Source: Cryptomeria japonica
Lineage: Eukaryota; Streptophyta; Pinopsida; Cupressales; Cupressaceae
Assembly: GCF_030272615.1 (NCBI RefSeq)
Contig: NC_081408.1
Coordinates: 611,325,673-611,389,672 of the forward strand
DNA length: 64,000 nucleotides
Direction of reading: 5' to 3'
The position numbers were made by a program, and so were the translations under genes. Shown here in pieces: positions 20,645-34,115 of the stretch. The first letter of the stretch is position 1. The number at the start of each line of letters is the position of its first letter. The notes beneath the pieces were generated by a model that saw nothing but the letters and a program-made list of their open reading frames with translations, had not been told where the DNA came from and searched no databases.

Positions 20645-23600
20645 TATGGTTTCGTTAGGGGTTATATCGTGTCCTAAGGGGTCATAGAACATCATATGAC
20701 CCCTTAGGACACAATATGACCCCTAACGACACCATATGGTCTCCTAAGAGGTCATATGGTGTCATAAGGGGTCATAAAACACCATATGACCCCTTAAGAC
20801 ACAATAAGACCCCTAATGACACCATGTGGTGTCCTAAGGGGTCATAAGACACCAAATGACCCCTTAGGACACCATACAACCCCTAATGACACAATGTGGT
20901 GCCCTAAAGAGTCATATGGTGTCCTAAGGGGTCATAAAACACCATATGACCCCTTAGGACACCATATGACCCATAGCATCATATAGTGTCCCAAGGGGTC
21001 ATATGGTGTCTTAAGGGGTCAAAGAACGTCATATGACTCATTAGGACACAATACGACCCATGACAACACCTAAGGGGTCATATGTGTCATAAGGGGTCAT
21101 AGGACACCATATGACCCCTTATAACACCATATGATCCCTTACGACACCATATGGTGTCCTAAGGGGTCATCTAACACCATATGACCCCTTATAACACAAG
21201 AACACCCATAACGACACGATATGGTGTCCTTAGGGGTCATATGGTGTCAAGAGACACCATATGACCCCTTAGGACAAAATATGACCCCTAACAATACATA
21301 AGGGTTCATATGGTCCTAGGAACCTTTTGAACATAATATGATGCCTTAGCACACCATACATCCCCTAATGACACCATATGGTGTCCTAAGGGGTCGTAGG
21401 ACACTATATGACCCGTTAGGACACAATATGACCCCTAACAACGCCTAAGGGGTCATAGTGTGTCCTAAGGGGTCATAGGACACCATATGACCCCTAACGA
21501 CACTATATGGTGTCTTAAGGGGTCATATTTTGTCCTAAGGGTTCATAGGACACCATATGACCTGTAACGACACAAAATGACACCTAACCATACCTAAGGG
21601 GTCGTATGGTGTTCTAAGGGGTCATAAGACACCATATGACCCCTTAGCACACCATATGACCCCTTATCACACCATATGACCCCTTAGCACACCATATGGT
21701 GTCCTAAGGGGTCATAGAACACCATATGACCCCTTAGGACACCATACGATGCATACTGATACTATATGGTGTCCTAAGGGGTCATAGGACACCATATGAC
21801 CCCTTAGGAGACCATATGACCCATAAGAACATAATATGGTGTCCTAGAGGGTCATAGAACACCATATGACCCCTTAGAACACCATACAACCCATAACGAT
21901 GCCATCTAGTGTCTTAAGGGGTCATAAGACACAATATTACCCCTTAGAACATAATATGACCCCTAACAACGTCATATAGTGTCCCAATGGGTCATAGGAC
22001 ACCATATGACCCCTTAGGAAACCATACGACATCATACCACCCTTTATGACACCATATGGTGTCCCAAGGGGTCATATGGTATCCTAAGGGGCCATATAAC
22101 ACCATATGACCCCTTAAAACACAAGAAGACCCATAATGACATGATATGGTATCCTAATGGGTCATATGGTGTCATGAGACACTATATGACCCCTTAGGAA
22201 ACAATATGACCCCTAACGATACCTAAGGCGTCATATGGTGTCCTAAGGGTTTATATGATGTCCTAGGAACCTTTAGGACACAATATGACCCCTTAGCACA
22301 CCATACAACCCCTAATGACACCATATGGTGTCTTAAGGGGTCATTGGCACCATATAACCTATTAGGACACAATATGATCCCTAACAACATAGGCCTAAGG
22401 GGTCATATTATGTCCTAAGGGGTCATAGGACAACATATGACCCCTAAGGACATTATATCCTATACTAAGGGGTCATATTGTGTCCTAAGGGATCATAGGA
22501 CACCATCTGACCCCTTAGCACATCATACGACCCCTAATGACACCATATGGTGTTCTAAGGGGTCATATAACATCATATGGCCCCTTATAACACCATACGA
22601 TCCCTTACGACACCATATGGTGTCCTAAGGTGTCATATGGTATCCTAAGGGGTCATATAACACCATATGACCGTTTATAACACAAGAAGACCCATAACGA
22701 CATGATATGGTGTCCTTAGGGGTCATATAGTGTCTAGAGACACCATATGACCCCTTAGGACACAATATGACTCCTAATGATACCTAAGGGGTCATATGGT
22801 GTCCTAAGGGGTTATATGATGTGCTAGGAATGTTTGGGACATAATATGACCCCTTAGCACACCATACAACCTCTAATGACACCATATGGTGTCCTAAGGG
22901 ATCGTAAAACACCATATGACCTGTTAGGACATAATATGACCCCTAACAACACCTAAGGGGTCATACTATGTCCTAAGGGGTCATAGGTGGTCATAGCACA
23001 CCATATGACCCCTAACAACACTATATGGTGTCTTAAGAGGTCATATTGCATCCTAAGGGTTCATAGGACACCATATGACCCGTAACGGCACAAAATGACA
23101 CCTAACGATACCTAAGGGGTCATATGGTGTTCTAAGGGGTTATAGGACACCATATGACCCCTTAGCACACCATACGACCCTTAATGACGCCATATGGTGT
23201 CCTAAGGGGTCATAGAACACCATATGACCCCTTAGGACACCATACGATGCATATTGATACTATATGGTGTCCTAAGGGGTCATAGGACACCATATGACCC
23301 CTTAGGAGTCCATATGACCCATAAGAACATAATATGGTGTCCTAGAGGGTTATAGAACACCATATGACCCCTTAGAACACCATACGATGAATAACGACAC
23401 CATCTAGTGTCTTCAGGGGTCATAAGACACAATATTACCCCTTAGGACATAATATGACTCCTAACAATATCATATAGTCTCCCAATGGGTCATAGGACAC
23501 CATATGACCCCTTAGGATACCATACGACATCATACCACCCTTTACGACACCATATAGAGTCCTAAGGGGTCATATAGTATCCTAAGGGGTCATATAACAC

Positions 23601-26600
23601 CATATGACCCCTTAGAACACAATAAGACCCATAACAACATGATATGTTGTCCTAAGGGGTCATATAGTGTCATGAGACACCATACAACCCCTTAGGAAAC
23701 AATATGACCCCTAACAACACCTAAGGGGTCATATGGTGTCCTAAGGGGTTATATGATGTCTTGGGAACCTTTAGGTCACAATATGACCCCTTAGTACACC
23801 ATACAACCCCTAATGACACCATATGGTGTCTTAAGGGGTCGCTAGGCACCATATAACTTGTTAGGACACAATATGACCCCTAAAAACACCTAAGGGGTCA
23901 TATTATGTCCTAAGGGGTCATAGGACACCATATGATCCCTAAGGACATTGTACGGTGTACTAAGGGGTCATATTGTGTCCTAAGGGATCATATGACCCCT
24001 TAGCACACAAAACGACCCCTATTGACACCATATGGTGTCCTAAGGGGTCATATGGTGTCTTGAGGGGTCATATGGTGTCCTAAGGGGTTATATGATGTCC
24101 TAGGAACCTTTATGACACAATATGACCCCTTAGCACACCATACAACCCCTAACGACACCATATGGTTTCCTACGGGGTCGTAGGACACCATATGACCCAT
24201 TAGGACACAATATGACCCCTAACAACACCTAAGGGGTCATATTGTGTCCTAAGGGGTCATAAGACACCATATGACCCCTAACGACACTATATGGTGTCTT
24301 AAGGGGTCATATTGTGTCCTAAGGGGTCATAGGACACAATATGACCCCTAACGACACAAAATAACACCTAAGGATACCTAAGAGGTTGTAGGACACTATT
24401 TGACCCCTTAGCACACCATATGACCCCTAGTGACACCATATGGTGTCCTAAGGGTTCATATGGTGTCCTAAGGGGTCATATGAACATCATATGACCCCTT
24501 AGGACACCATATGAACCCTTAGGACACCATATGGTGTCGTAAGGGGTCATAGGACACCATATGACCCCTTAGAGGACCATACAACCAATAACAACATAAT
24601 ATGGTGTCTTCGAGGGTCATAGAACACCATACGACCCATTACGACACCATGTGGTGTCTTAAGGGTTCATAAGACACAATATTACCCCTTAGGACATAAT
24701 ATGACCCCTAACAATGTCATATAATATCCTAAGGGGTCATAGGACACCATATGACCCCTTAGGACACCATATGACCCCTTATGAAACCATACCACCCTTT
24801 ACAACACAATATGGTTTCCTAAGGGGTCATATGGTATCCTAAGGGGTCATATAACACCATATGACCCCTTAGAACATAAGAAGACCCATAACGACATGAT
24901 ATGGTGTCCTAAGGGGTCATATGGTGTAATGAGACACCATTTGACTCCTTAGGACACATTATGACCCCTAACAATACCTAAGGGGTCATATGGTGTCCAA
25001 AGGGGTTATATGATGTCCTAGGAACCTTTAGAACACAATATGACCCCTTAGCACACCATACAACCCCTAACAACACCATATGGTGTCCTAAGGGGTCGTA
25101 GGACACCATATAACCCGTTAGGACACAATATTACCCCTAAAAACACCTAAGGGGTCATATTTTGTCCTAAGGGGTCATAGGACACTATATAGTGTACTAA
25201 GGGTTCATATTGTGTCCTAAGGGGTCCTAGGACACCATATGACCCCTTACCACACCATACAACCACTAACAACACCATATGGTGTCCTAAGGGGTCATAT
25301 AACACCATATGACCCCTTAGGACATCATACAGGGGTCATAGGACACCATATGACCCCTTAGGAGACCATACGGCCCATAAAAACATAATATGGTGTCCTA
25401 GGGGGTCATAGAAGACCATATGACCCCTTAGAACACCATACGACCCATAACAACACCATGTGGTGTCCTAAAGGGTCATAAGACACAATATGACCCCTTA
25501 GGATGTCATATAGTATCCTAAGGGGTCATATAAAACCATAGGACCCCATAGAACACCATATGACCCCATAGAACACCATACGACCCTTTACGACACCATA
25601 TGGTTTCCTAAGGGGTCATATGGTATCCTAAGGGGTCATATAAAACCATATGACCCCTTAGAACACAAGAAGACCCATAACGACATGATATGGTGTCCTA
25701 AGGGGTCATATGGTGTCACGAGACACCATATGATCCCTTAGGACACAATATAACCCCTAACGATATCTAAGGGGTCATATGGTGTTCTACGAGATTATAT
25801 GATGTCCTAGGAACCTTTAGGACACAATATGACCCCTTAGCACACCATACAATCCCAAACGACACCATATGGTGGCCTAAGGGGTCATAGGACACTATAT
25901 GATCCGTTAGGACACAATGTGACCCCTAACTACACCTAAGGGGTCATACTGTGTCCTAAGGGGTCATAGGACACCATATGACCCCTAACGACACAAAATG
26001 AAGCCTAACGATACCTAAGGGGTCTTATGGTGTTCTAAAGGGTCATAGGACACCATATGACCCCTTAGCACACCATACAACCCTTAATGACACCATATGG
26101 TGTCCTAAGGGGTCATACAACACCATCTAACCCCTTAGGACACCATACAATGCATAATGAAACAATATGGTGTCCTAAGGGGTCATAGGACACCATATGA
26201 CCCCTTAGGAGACTATACGACCCATAAAAACATAAAAGTGTTGTCCTGAGGGGTCATAGAACACCATACCACCCATAACGACACCATGTGGTGTCCTAAG
26301 GGGTCATTAGACACAATATGACCCCTTAGGACATAATATGGCCCCTAACAACGTCATATAGTGTCCTAAGGGGTCATAGGACACCATATGACCCCTTAGG
26401 ACACAATACGACCCCTTAGGATATAAAATAAACCCTAATGACACCTAAGCGGTCATAGGACACCATACGACACATAACAACACCAAATGGTATCCTAAGG
26501 GGTCATATGGTGTCCTAAGGTGTCATAGGACACCATATTGACCCCTTAGGACACCATATGACCCATAGCACCATATAGTCTCATAAGCATATGGTGTCCT

Positions 26601-27155
26601 AAGGGGTCATACGACATGATATGACCCATTAGGACACAATAAGACCCTTGATGACACCTAATGGGTCATATAGTGTCCTAAGGGTTCATAAGACACCATA
26701 TGAACCCTTAGGACACCATACGAGTCCTTGCGACACCATATGGTGTCCCAAGGGGTCGTATGTTATCCGAAGGAGTCATATAATGTCCTAAGGGGTCATA
26801 TGGTGTCCTAAGGGGCTATAGAACACCATATGACCCCTTAGGACACCATAAGACCCATAACGACACCATATGATGTCCTAAGGGGTCATATGGTGTCCTA
26901 AAGGGTCATGGGACACCATATGACCTCTTAGGACATAGTATGAGCCCTAAAAAAACCTAATGGATCATATGGTGTCTAAGGGGTCATACGATGTCTTGTG
27001 ACCCCTTAGGACACAATATGACCCCTTAGCACACCATACAACCCTCAACGACACCATATGGTGCTCTAAGGGGTCATAGGACACCATATGACCTGTTCAG
27101 ACACAATATAACCCCTAACAATACCTAAGGTGTCATATGGTGTCCTAAGGGGTCT
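20645..27155. repeat. 6.5-kb satellite array of a 20-bp dyad unit
   Basis: The array is made from AAGGGGTCATATGGTGTCCT and its reverse complement, intermingled. Each 20-base step alternates two palindromic centres, CATATG and CCTAAGG/CCTTAGG, about 10 bases apart, so short hairpins can form throughout. A higher-order pattern is visible: a block with ACCATACGATGCATA at 21741 recurs at 23238 (offset about 1.5 kb), and CCTAGGAACC marks at 22258 and 23754 show the same offset. CpG is scarce and there is no coding potential. Confidence 0.9.
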
Positions 27156-27700
27156 ATGTCTCTCTTCACCTTTTTCCCCATGTATCTTCTCTCTTTTTTG
27201 ATACTTTCCCCTCTCCCCCTCTCCTCCTACCCCCTAATAATCTCAAACTCTCCCTCTCATTCTCTCTTCACTCCAATCACCCCTTCCCTCTCTCTCTTCG
27301 TCTTCCACCTAATTACTTATATATCTCTCTCTCATACTCTCTCTTCCCCCAATTAATATCTCCTTCTCACCTCTCTCGCCCTCTCCTTTTTTTGATACTT
27401 CCCTACGCCTCTCCTTGTCCCCTCTGAATTTTGTTGCTAGAGATGAGAAGGAAATGCAGAGAGACTAGTCTAGATCTTTGGAAAGAGAGAGTGACATAGA
27501 GGAGGAAATTATGAAGAGGTAGAAATATAAACACCTTATAGAGCATGAGAGATTAAATGAGTTATTCATTGATAGTTAGATATATAGGTCGAGAGAGAGA
27601 TGAATAAATATGGACAAAAGAGAGGGAGGAAGAAACAAATAGGTGAAGTGATAGGTTTAGGAGAGAGAGGTGGAGAAAGGAACAAACATAGATAACAGGT
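27156..27700. repeat. Pyrimidine tract followed by purine tract
   Basis: CT-rich sequence (27156-27425) switches to GA-rich sequence (about 27440-27690) on the same strand. The purine part mirrors the pyrimidine tract at 19480-20640, extending the inverted symmetry of the insert. Confidence 0.75.
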
Positions 27701-27784
27701 TTATCAAAATTTATTGAACTCAATAAAATTCATAAATTTTCTATTATTAATTAATTACTTATTGAGATTATTTTGAGATGATTG

Positions 27785-28160
27785 TTACAAAAATTCATGC
27801 AATAGGGAAATCATATGAAAAAGTCATGAATTTTTTATGTTTTAAAAATGAAGTATGAATTTAAATGAATTATAATTATTTTTTAAATCAAATAATTGAA
27901 AATATACCTATTCCATATCATAGATCTCTTAATTACCTTTCCAATGCCTATAAAAAATCAAAATTTTGATATAAAATGCAAAAGTTATGCCTAATTTACT
28001 AAATATTTTTTTTATTTATTTTTTCAAAATCAGATATCTGATAAAATGGATATCCGATTTTAAAACACAAATTTTTCCCTCCATCTTTTGGTTTGGGTTT
28101 GCTTTGGGATTTGGCTTGGAAGGGACAAGCCTGGAAAGTCAACGAAAAAAACATGTTTTT
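27785..28160. repeat. Right long imperfect inverted repeat
   Basis: This is the reverse-complement partner of 19090-19445. It includes CTTTCCAATGCC, AATGCAAAAGTTATG, and paired CAGATATCTG and GGATATCCG words. Confidence 0.75.
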
Positions 28161-28215
28161 CAGTATTCCTTGATTTTCCAGACTTTACACTAATGCCTGA
28201 CAACTTTTTTTATAG

Positions 28216-28904
28216 CCAAAATTGATAAAACGAAAAGGGTTTTTTAAGGACTTTCTCAGATTTCTAGCAATATAAGGCTTGTCTTATTTTGACTTTAATA
28301 AATAATAATTATTTATTTTCTAATTGAATTCTGGCAAAAGTCTTGATTGATAGACTGATTGAAAAATACTCATAACTTTCAAGCCGCATAAGAATTTTTG
28401 AATCTGAAACATGCGTCACATCCTATGCTTCATCTACTATAGGGAAAAAATTTTAAAAATTGAATTTCATAAGGTTTTGACCAAGTTAATGTGGTCAGAA
28501 GTAGGAGTTTCTGAATTTCTGAAAAGCTGTAGTAAAAAATTCATAAATAATTATTTACTCTATAAAAAATTATAAAAAAATATGTGTCACATCCAGACAT
28601 GAGTCTAATACTTATATTATAAACTTTATAAAAATATATTATGATTTTATTGTGATTAGGGTGGTTAGACATACACCTACTTCTTATCTTTTTCCTGAAA
28701 TTTTTGTACCACTACATTGAAATTTGAAATTTTCATCAAATAGGATTTTTTAAATTCAAAAAACAACTAGTAGCTTCAAAACTACATTCAATTTTCTACA
28801 GATTCTCTTCTTACATATTTTAAAAATAATGTTCGTAACTTATTCAATTTTTCATGTCAAGTTGCATAAATGATTTTTTAAAATTTCATTGCCACTTAAG
28901 GGCT
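28216..28904. other. AT-rich non-coding stretch before RT
   Basis: No ORF, no clear repeat partner and no domain are seen. It may be the remainder of the insert or of the intron that Ogre elements carry between protease and RT. Coding-like sequence resumes near 28905. Confidence 0.4.
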
Positions 28905-30465
28905 TGTTTTGGCACACCATGATCCTGCACATACCCTTAATGTAGTGGAACCAATGAACTCTTCCAGCAGTGAGAAAAGCAAGAACATGACTGAAATAGA
29001 CATCAAGTATCTCAGTCACAAAAATTAAAAAAAATTAAAAAAAAAGAAATCTGATGGCGAAAACCACATTGTGGTGGTGTCAGAATCAAAAATAGTAAAA
29101 ATAAAAGATGTACCTAAGGGTGAAAACCTCTTTGAGGCACCTGAAGGTGAGATACTTGATATACTACCAAGTTATTTCTAGGAGAGGTCTTCTATATTGA
29201 TCGAGCCAACTCAGCTAGTGAAAATTGGGAGTCAAGAGACACCACACATCATTCATATAGCTCAATCATTATCAACAGAAGAATTGAAAGATTTCACTCA
29301 CCTCTTTTCAGAAAAGAAGATCAACTTTGCATGGAAATACTCTGATATGCTAGGACTAGATCTTGATCTCATCATGCATCATCTCTCTATTACACCAGGA
29401 GTTAAACCAATCAAGCAAAAACTTCGTACAATGCATCCTCATGTGGCACTGCTAGTCAAGGCTGAGCTAGAAAAATTGCTAAAAGCTGGATTTATCAGAG
29501 CTATAGACTATGCAGAATGGATATCAAACATAGTACGTGTATCAAAGGTAGACAAATCTATTAGAGTTTCCATAGATTTCAGAGATCTCAACAAAGCTTG
29601 TCTGGAGGATGACTTTCCATTACCAAACATTGATATGATAGTTGATATGACTGCTAGGTATGAGATGTACTCACTAATGGATAGATTATTTGGCTATAAT
29701 CTAATCAAAATATCTCTTGACTATCAAGAAAAGATAGCTTTCACATGTGCATGGGGAACCTTTTGCTAGAATGTCATACCATTTAGGCTAAAGAATGTAG
29801 GAGAAACTTACAAAAGAGTGGTAACTACTATCTTTCATGATATGATGCATAAGAATATGGAAGATTATGTTGATGACACTTTAGTAAAGACTATGAAGAG
29901 ATCCACGCATATTCAAGAGCTAGGCTCTATACTAGACAAAATGGAAAAATTCAAACTTCGGCTAAATCCAAAAAAGTGTGCATTTGGAGTGACATCTGGT
30001 AAAATGCTTGGTTATATAATTTCAAAGAAAGGAATTGAGGTTCACCCTAAAAAGGTCCAAGCTATAATGGAAATGCCTCCATCCAAGAATATCAATCAAA
30101 TGAGAAGTTTACAAGGACGTCTTCAATCAATAAGGCACTTTATATCTCAGCTAGTAGACAAAGCTCAACCCTTCACAAAGGTATTAAGGAAAGGAGTTCA
30201 ATACAACTAGGATAAAGATTGTGAACAACATCTAAAACAAATCAAAGATTATCTTTCTAATCCACCCATATTGATGCCACCTATTCAAGGAAAACCATTG
30301 ATTCTATACATATCAGCTACAAATACTTCACTGGGGGTACTTCTGGCAAAACAGGATGAGAATAAAAAGGAAAGAGACATATATTATATCAGTAGAACAT
30401 TGGTGTCTTATGAAATGAACTATATAATCATAGAAAAGGCTTTTTTGCATCACATAAATTAAGAC
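28905..30465 (+). pseudogene. pol: Element B pol: RT and first RNase H
   Basis: Coding begins in a linker (HHDPAHTLNVVEPMN). It passes two GGTGAAAAC-type motifs, then enters the RT: ITPGVKPIKQKLRTMHP, DFRDLNKACLEDDFPLPNID and the catalytic EDYVDD near 29865. Stops occur at about 29179 and 29767-29769. A TAG near 30208 also interrupts the frame. The RNase H part shows LILYISATNTSLGVLLA and YYISRTLVSYEMNY. A small deletion near 30445 shifts the frame into the next segment. It is about as decayed as gag. Confidence 0.88.
29050..29150 (+). repeat. GGTGAAAAC-type motifs before RT
   Basis: GGCGAAAACCACATTGTGGTGGTG (positions 29055-29078, arms CCAC and GTGG) and GGGTGAAAACCTCTTTGAGG (arms CCTC and GAGG) lie inside formerly coding sequence, 50-150 bases before the RT ORF. 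They match the post-pol blocks of both elements. Confidence 0.6.
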
Positions 30466-30470
30466 ACTAC

Positions 30471-31045
30471 ATGTTAGCACACTCTATTAAGCTGGTAGCT
30501 AAGATTGATCCACTCAAATATCTTCTCAGTAAAGCAACGCTTATAGGAAGACTGGCTAAATGGGTCATGATTCTTATGGAATTTGATATTGAATATGTGA
30601 AACATAAAGCCATCAAAAAACATGTTATTACAAACCAAATTGTTGATGCTCCACTTGAAGACAGTCAACCTCTGCATATAGAATTTTCTGATGAATCAAT
30701 AATGCACCTTACTCAACAATCATGGAAGATGTTCTTTGATGGGTCTTTCACTCAACATGGTTCTAGTGTCGGAATACTTTTTATTTCTCCTAAAAAATAT
30801 TCAATCCCAAAATCTTACAAGATTCTCTTCCCTTGCACAAACAACATTGCAAAATATGAAGCTTTGGTAAACGGGATCAAGCTGGCCATCAAGTGGAAGA
30901 TTTTTGAATTACACATCTATGGAGATTCTCAACTCATTATCAACCAGATCAATGATCTATATTAGACAAGAGATAAGAAACTAATGCCTTATAAGATAAT
31001 GGTGGATGATCTCAAGAAATAATTTACCTTTGTATCATTTCAGCA
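30471..31045 (+). pseudogene. pol: Element B pol: connection and second RNase H
   Basis: The frame restarts at MLAHSIKLVAKIDPLKYLLS. The second RNase H shows MFFDGSFTQHGSS, NNIAKYEALVNG (usual NIAEYEA with E replaced by K) and LHIYGDSQLIINQ. Loss of the catalytic Glu, with a TAG at 30963-30965, indicates inactivity. It corresponds to 882-1460 of element A. Confidence 0.85.
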
Positions 31046-32473
31046 GATCCCCAGATCAACAAATCGAGCAGCGGATGTAATGGCCACCTTGGCATCTATA
31101 CCACAGCTATAGGAATATAATTTTCACTTTGAATTCCTGGTGGAAGAGTTACATTATCCTACCTATGACTCTCCTGAGTCCGAGATGGTTTGTTCTATTA
31201 TTGGACATGACTCATCTCGCTATAGCCACATTTACTCTTGCCTGCGTAACCAAGTTGTCCATGCTAATCTTTCCCGAAATGAGAAAAGGAACCTAATATG
31301 AAATGCATAATGGTATGTCATCATTGCTAACGACCTATTTAGGCGAGGTTTAGATAGTAATTTTCATAGATGTCTAGAAACTGAGGAGTCCCAATGCACA
31401 TTATCCGAGGTTAATGAAGGTGTTTGTGGATCCCATTTGAATGGTCTAACTTTAGCATGAAAACTACTAAGGGTTGGCTACTACTGGCCAAACATGGAGA
31501 AAGAAGCTATTAAATTTGCTAAAACCTGTGAAAGGTGTCAGCTACATAGGAAACTTATACACGCTCTAGAAAGGGATCTCATACCCTTTGTTACACACTG
31601 ACCCTTTCAACAATGGGCGTTTGATCTAATTGGCCAAATATATCATGCATCATATAACAAACACAAGTTTATTATAACTGCCACTGAGTACTTCACTAAG
31701 TGGGTAGAAGTGGTTCCACTCATCAAAGCAACCGGTAAACAAGTAGCTCTGTTCATCCTTAATTATATGATCTGTAGGTATGGTATACCTTCATCCATTA
31801 TAACTAACAATGGAGGAAAGTTCAAGAACAAAGATCTCAATGAACTCTGTGAAAATTTCAAAATAAAACAACACTGGTCATCTGTGTACTATCCTCAAGG
31901 TAATGGATAAGAGAAAGCATCTAACAAGAATCTATTGACTATCTTACATAGAACAATAAATATATCTGGAAAGGATTGACATCTGCTGCTCAATCCTGCT
32001 CTGTGGGCTTATAGAACAAGTATTAGAACACCTACTAGGGCTACACCTTTTTATTTGGTGTATGGGTCCAAAGAAGTATTACCTATTGAAGTGGAAATGC
32101 CATCTCTAAGAGTTTCTTTGCAAGGTCTTGTTACTGATGAAGACTACAGAATATCTAGATTGCAAGAACTCGAATTGCTGGATGAAGGTCGGCAAGTGGC
32201 ATTTGATCATCTAAGAGCATATCAAAAGAGAATGTCTAGAGGTTATAACAAAAAGGTTTGACAATGAGAATTTCAGGTTGGTGACCTTGTTTTGAGAGAA
32301 AATCCTAAGAATCAACAGTTTCGAGACAACAAAGGGAAGTTTGAACCCAACTGGCTGGGTCCCTACATCATTACTGCAGTCTTTGGCTCTGGTGCCTATC
32401 AACTCTCAACATCAGAAGGAGAATAGCTTCATGAACTGATCAACACCATCCACCTAAAGAAATTCTTTACCTA
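31046..32473 (+). pseudogene. pol: Element B pol: integrase and C-terminal region
   Basis: This continues in the same frame with many stops. The zinc domain reads NEGVCGSH (first His replaced by Asn) and CERCQLH. The core reads FDLIGQ (first Asp), IITNNGG (second catalytic Asp replaced by Asn) and YYPQGNG followed by TAA. The C-terminal part keeps VGDLVLRENPKNQQ and NWLGPYIITAVFGSGAYQL. It ends near KKFFT at 32473. The integrase could not be active. Confidence 0.88.
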
Positions 32474-34115
32474 AATATTCTCTGCTCCAACAACCTATAC
32501 AGCTAAAAAGTCCTGAAGAAATCCTAAAAAACGGAAAAAGTATTGAAGAAATCCTAAAAATCGGAAAAGTTCCTGAAGAAATCCAAAAAAAAGAAAAAAA
32601 GAAAAAAAAGGAAAAGGAGAAAAAATGCCTTGGTGAAAACCTGGTAAACAAGCACTTTGGTAAAAAAAAAAATGAAAAATGAATCTCTACCAAGTAGGTG
32701 AAAACCTGACAAACAGGCGCCTCTTGTACTCAAGTGCTCCATCTATCAATGCAACGTTGGCATTCCCACTTTCATGCATTTTTGCTTTTGCTTGTACATA
32801 TTTCAATCACTTTTGTGACATCTTGGTTCGTTGGAACCCTCATGGCTTGAAATTGATCAATGCCCTAGTCTTAGGTTAATCAACATAGCACATTACATGT
32901 CCTAAGCAGTATCAACCAAGTCATCATTATGTCAGTGATACCCGGTTGTCCACTCTAAGTCAGTCACCTGTCTCTTGACTACTGAAGAGTTTTTATCACT
33001 AAGTAAACAAGAAAACAACATTGCTAAAAACAATCACTAAACAGTTTGAGATATGCATGAAATTTTCTTTGTTTTCTGTCTTTTATATTGGATTTTGACT
33101 ATTATCCCTCTAAGTAACTCAAGGAAGTCTATCTTGACTACGAGGAGCAAGGATATGGGGCATAATATTTTATTTGTTTTCTTCTTGTAGGAATGATTCT
33201 GATGATCTGGAAACATCTAATTATTTGGGTGTCTGTAATAAGAGCCTTCACATTAAGGTGAAACCACCACACATACCTCGACTCCGCTTATTTGTTTGCT
33301 ACAGGGAGGTTCCCATCATTTCTTTGTCTATCTTGAGAGAATTTCTTTATCCTGCAATCTAGGTCCCTGTGAAATCTATCCAAGGATATGAAAGAAAAAA
33401 GGGTCATTGCGGACAAGATAATTAATATTGCACATGAAAAGAAAGGAACTCTAATCTGCCTGTTGTGTTTGTAAAACACTTAGAGATGAAACTTAAGCAT
33501 TGCAAATCCAGTGACTAGGTTTAGGTTGCATCTCATTTTGCATCTCATTTTGTATTTCATTCTGCATCTTGTGAATTTAGAGTGATTTCGGTATGGTAAC
33601 ACTGATTTCTTTATCTTCTGAATGAGAGTTTGAAGTATCATCATTTCTTAGCTAAGTGGTCTCTTCTTCATCATTTCTCCAATCGAGTACTTCTATATTG
33701 AGATGTTTAGCTGCATACATCAACATTTTATATAGATTCATACATCCATTATCACTCATTTACATTTATCTTATTGCATGAAGAAAAATAAACATTTGCA
33801 TTACTAGTTACTCATTCTCCTCATTTATTTGCATGAAAAATAAACAAAAAAATAAAAATCCATATTCATTTGCATTACTTTCATCCTAAAAAGATATGCA
33901 TACATATAGAATAAAGAATATAGAAAAGCATCTCGTAAATCGATTGACACAAGGACAATTAAGTCAAATCAAGATCTCGTATATATAATCATCAATATCT
34001 CAGGGTACAAAATAATGTCTACTAACATTTACAAACTCCCATCGGAGCAAGAATCATAAGGGCTACAAAAAATGGGTGTGTCTACAAAAAAAATCTAAGA
34101 GCTACACAAAACGAT
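32474..34115. other. Element B 3' spacer
   Basis: It holds a lysine-codon-like purine run with repeated GAAGAAATCCTAAAAA words (32510-32610). Two GGTGAAAACC blocks follow at about 32633 and 32695, and then AT-rich non-coding sequence with GCATT words near 33.7-33.9 kb. No gene is recognised. Confidence 0.6.
32628..32730 (+). repeat. GGTGAAAACC motif pair after pol
   Basis: Two blocks read GGTGAAAACCTGGTAAACA and GGTGAAAACCTGACAAACAG, the second followed by GCGCC. They are the same family and the same position as 2945-3100 in element A. Confidence 0.7.

Larger units (their letters stand above)
19065..28215. mobile_element. Inverted-repeat element carrying a satellite array, inserted in element B
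   Basis: The left end (about 19090-19445) and right end (about 27785-28160) are imperfect inverted copies. For instance, ATAACTTTTGCATTTCTTAT near 19288 matches the reverse complement of sequence at 27965-27990. GGCATTGGAAAG at 19328 and CTTTCCAATGCC at 27937 are exact complements. Between them lie pyrimidine tracts, a 6.5-kb satellite, and a pyrimidine then purine tract. No transposase is encoded. Exact ends and target duplication are unclear, so a foldback or MITE-like DNA element is inferred. Confidence 0.6.

Noticed and set aside
20645-27155. CRISPR-like regular repeats
   Set aside because: There are no constant repeat and variable spacer pairs; the units are contiguous, occur in both orientations and lie in plant transposon DNA.
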